Of a stretch of 64,000 nucleotides of DNA, positions 62,684 to 64,000 are shown in pieces. The DNA comes from CAVUOA01 sp963742955. GTDB lineage: Bacteria > Bacteroidota > Ignavibacteria > Tepidaquicellales > OLB5. Position 1 is the first letter of the stretch. Each line of letters starts with the position of its first letter. The notes below the pieces were generated by a model that saw only the letters and a list, made by a program, of their open reading frames with translations, had not been told where the DNA came from and searched no databases. A program made the position numbers and the translations under genes. The stretch is from assembly GCA_963742955.1 (NCBI GenBank), contig CAVUOA010000008.1, positions 1,302,001-1,366,000 on the forward strand. The letters run 5' to 3'.

Positions 62684-64000
62684 CTACGGCGCAGTACTAA
62701 AAAAACGCGGTCGTGAAATCGAAACAGAATTAAAATTACTGTTAAGAAAATATGGTTTTTCTGTAAACTCATCAATAGAATTGAAAGTTGTAAATTTTGC
62801 TACTGATAGTTCATATATAGTATTAGGTTTATAGATAAAATCGGCATATTTAAAATCACCGAATCTAATTGTGTTTATTTCACTAACAATGCATGCAAAA
62901 GCCATTGGAGCAAAACCTGATAAGCTGAATACATAAATACCTTTTTCACCATTATCGTTTACGGTAAGCGAATCGTTTTCATCGATTATTTCAGTCTGTT
63001 GAGGTTTTAATACCTCAGGTACAGAATGAGAAATATTTCCGTGCCCGCCTGGCTCAATTTCTATGGATTTAAACGGAAAAAGCTTATTTCCCCAGGAAGA
63101 ATAATTATGGGAACTAAATATTTTTATATTATTATTTATATCCGTTAATAGTGGTATAACAGCTTCCAGATGTCCTGATTGGTTATTAAGCTGGGATAAC
63201 AAAAATAGTGAACCCTTGCTGTAACCTTCAAAATTTAAAAAGAACTTAATAATTGTAGAGTTAACTTCCTGCGGATATGAAACATCAATTGAAACGGGCA
63301 GCTCCTGCGGATTTGTTTGAATTTCATTTTCGGTGAATGTAACCCGGTTCATAAAACCTTCTCGAAGTGTAACATCTTTTGAGCCGTAATGGTCATACGA
63401 TTGCATTATCAGATTTTGGTAATTCCATGACCCGGTACCTTCGATAAAAATAAGCTTGCCGGAGACAGAATTCATTTCTCCCGGTATCCTGTAATATAAA
63501 TAACGGGTAGTATCATGCGACCGGGCTATTCCCTGCATAGGAAAATAAAATCCCAAGCCTCCTTCCACCGAATCTATTATATCTTTACTTATAAATCTTA
63601 CCATTCCAATCTTATTATCGGATATAGGCGGGAATTTTACTCTTACTTCAATTTCCCGGGAAGGACTGCCGTTTTCATTGTATATAATTAATAATACCGG
63701 ATTATTTCTGTGTAAACCTGCATAATGATAAGATAGTCCGTTATAATTTGGGTTACTGTATAAGCCAATATTCAGGTTGTATGGAATCTGAACATTTTCA
63801 AATTTGCAGATACCGTTCATATCAGGTATTGAATACGGATATTTGCCTAAACTTGTGTATACTCCATTATAATATAATTTAAACCCGTCATAATTCAGAA
63901 TCTGTACTTCAACTGTATTTCCCGCAGGGTTTGGCTCAAGCTCGCATGACTGGAAAAGCAGCGGAATGCAAATTAATAAGAAAGATAAAAATACAAATCC
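62684..64000 (-). CDS. Lipoprotein of unknown family, cut by the right edge
   Basis: The frame is open from 64000 to the stop at 62684. The start codon is beyond the window: the first visible residues include a hydrophobic core and lipobox LLFQSC, so the protein is a lipoprotein with only the first few residues missing. About 439 residues are visible. It is beta-rich with Asn-dense loops (GLYSNPNYNGLSYHYAGLHR, KIFSSHNYSSWGNKLF), a SLTVNDNGEKGIYVFSLSGFAP strand and no known motif. An internal ATG at 63820 is not the true start. It ends one base after the SDR gene stop (converging). Confidence 0.65.
   Translation of the reverse strand, partial: GFVFLSFLLICIPLLFQSCELEPNPAGNTVEVQILNYDGFKLYYNGVYTSLGKYPYSIPDMNGICKFENVQIPYNLNIGLYSNPNYNGLSYHYAGLHRNNPVLLIIYNENGSPSREIEVRVKFPPISDNKIGMVRFISKDIIDSVEGGLGFYFPMQGIARSHDTTRYLYYRIPGEMNSVSGKLIFIEGTGSWNYQNLIMQSYDHYGSKDVTLREGFMNRVTFTENEIQTNPQELPVSIDVSYPQEVNSTIIKFFLNFEGYSKGSLFLLSQLNNQSGHLEAVIPLLTDINNNIKIFSSHNYSSWGNKLFPFKSIEIEPGGHGNISHSVPEVLKPQQTEIIDENDSLTVNDNGEKGIYVFSLSGFAPMAFACIVSEINTIRFGDFKYADFIYKPNTIYELSVAKFTTFNSIDEFTEKPYFLNSNFNSVSISRPRFFSTAP

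Overview
The window reads as a chromosomal segment of a Bacteroidota/Chlorobi-group bacterium, most likely an Ignavibacteria-type genome. The base composition is AT-rich. Two secreted proteins end in type IX secretion sorting domains with the NPFNP motif, there is a PorX regulator, and Shine-Dalgarno sites are often visible. This placement is inference from protein features; no search was run. No phage, integrase, insertion sequence or CRISPR array was seen.

Layout. 0.1-5.5 kb: secreted ASST-like protein, OsmC, a small lipoprotein resembling a T9SS sorting domain, a PAP2/inositolphosphotransferase-type membrane enzyme, a GlmU-like uridylyltransferase carrying a palindromic insert, and a secreted six-repeat YESQAD protein. 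5.8-10.7 kb: minus-strand housekeeping run porX-tsaE-tsaB-accD-panC-panD closed by a strong hairpin. 10.8-19.4 kb: rpsT, hemerythrin, aminotransferase, VWA lipoprotein/secreted protein, ornithine cyclodeaminase, RidA, hsp20 (sigma-54-like promoter) and dnaK. 19.5-33.6 kb: NlpC/P60-like lipoprotein, trans-sulfuration enzyme, methyltransferase, FKBP, then asnS-NYN-ABC ATPase-ABC permease-lipoprotein-YifB, a secreted HELTH metallopeptidase, a HI0933-type flavoprotein and PhoH. 33.8-41.4 kb: desaturase, RRM protein, PaaI thioesterase, trhO, tRNA-Leu(GAG) with a broken second copy, a decayed 3-hydroxyisobutyrate-dehydrogenase-like gene, a glycosyltransferase flanked by 90-bp direct repeats, and a Ycf48-like T9SS cargo. 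41.4-56.9 kb: GNAT, AEC transporter, two small related proteins, DUF4292-like protein, aspA, alr, a large acidic repeat protein, manC, methylmalonyl-CoA epimerase, small unknowns, YwiC-like protein, RNase P RNA, RNase HI, zinc-ribbon protein, Nif3-like protein, CoA-binding protein. 57.0-64.0 kb: broken TonB receptor with a His/Cys-rich small protein, a lipoprotein, a divergent serine palmitoyltransferase-like/ceramide-reductase-like pair, and a lipoprotein running off the right edge.

How genes fit together. porX plus the sorting-domain proteins point to an active type IX secretion system. The spt-like and NAD-epimerase pair, together with the PAP2_3-type enzyme at 3.3-4.2 kb, suggest sphingolipid synthesis and head-group transfer. 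alr, manC and the GlmU-like enzyme serve envelope precursors; accD, panC and panD serve CoA and fatty acid metabolism.

A notable property of this sequence is about 19 single-base indels, mostly in short homopolymers, plus one in-frame amber codon, breaking ten genes. Some must be sequence errors or compensated (asnS is normally essential); genes with three to five lesions (trhO, the dehydrogenase, the TonB receptor) may be true pseudogenes. The genome also carries families of short palindromic repeats, some sitting in frame inside coding genes and inside a duplicated tRNA.
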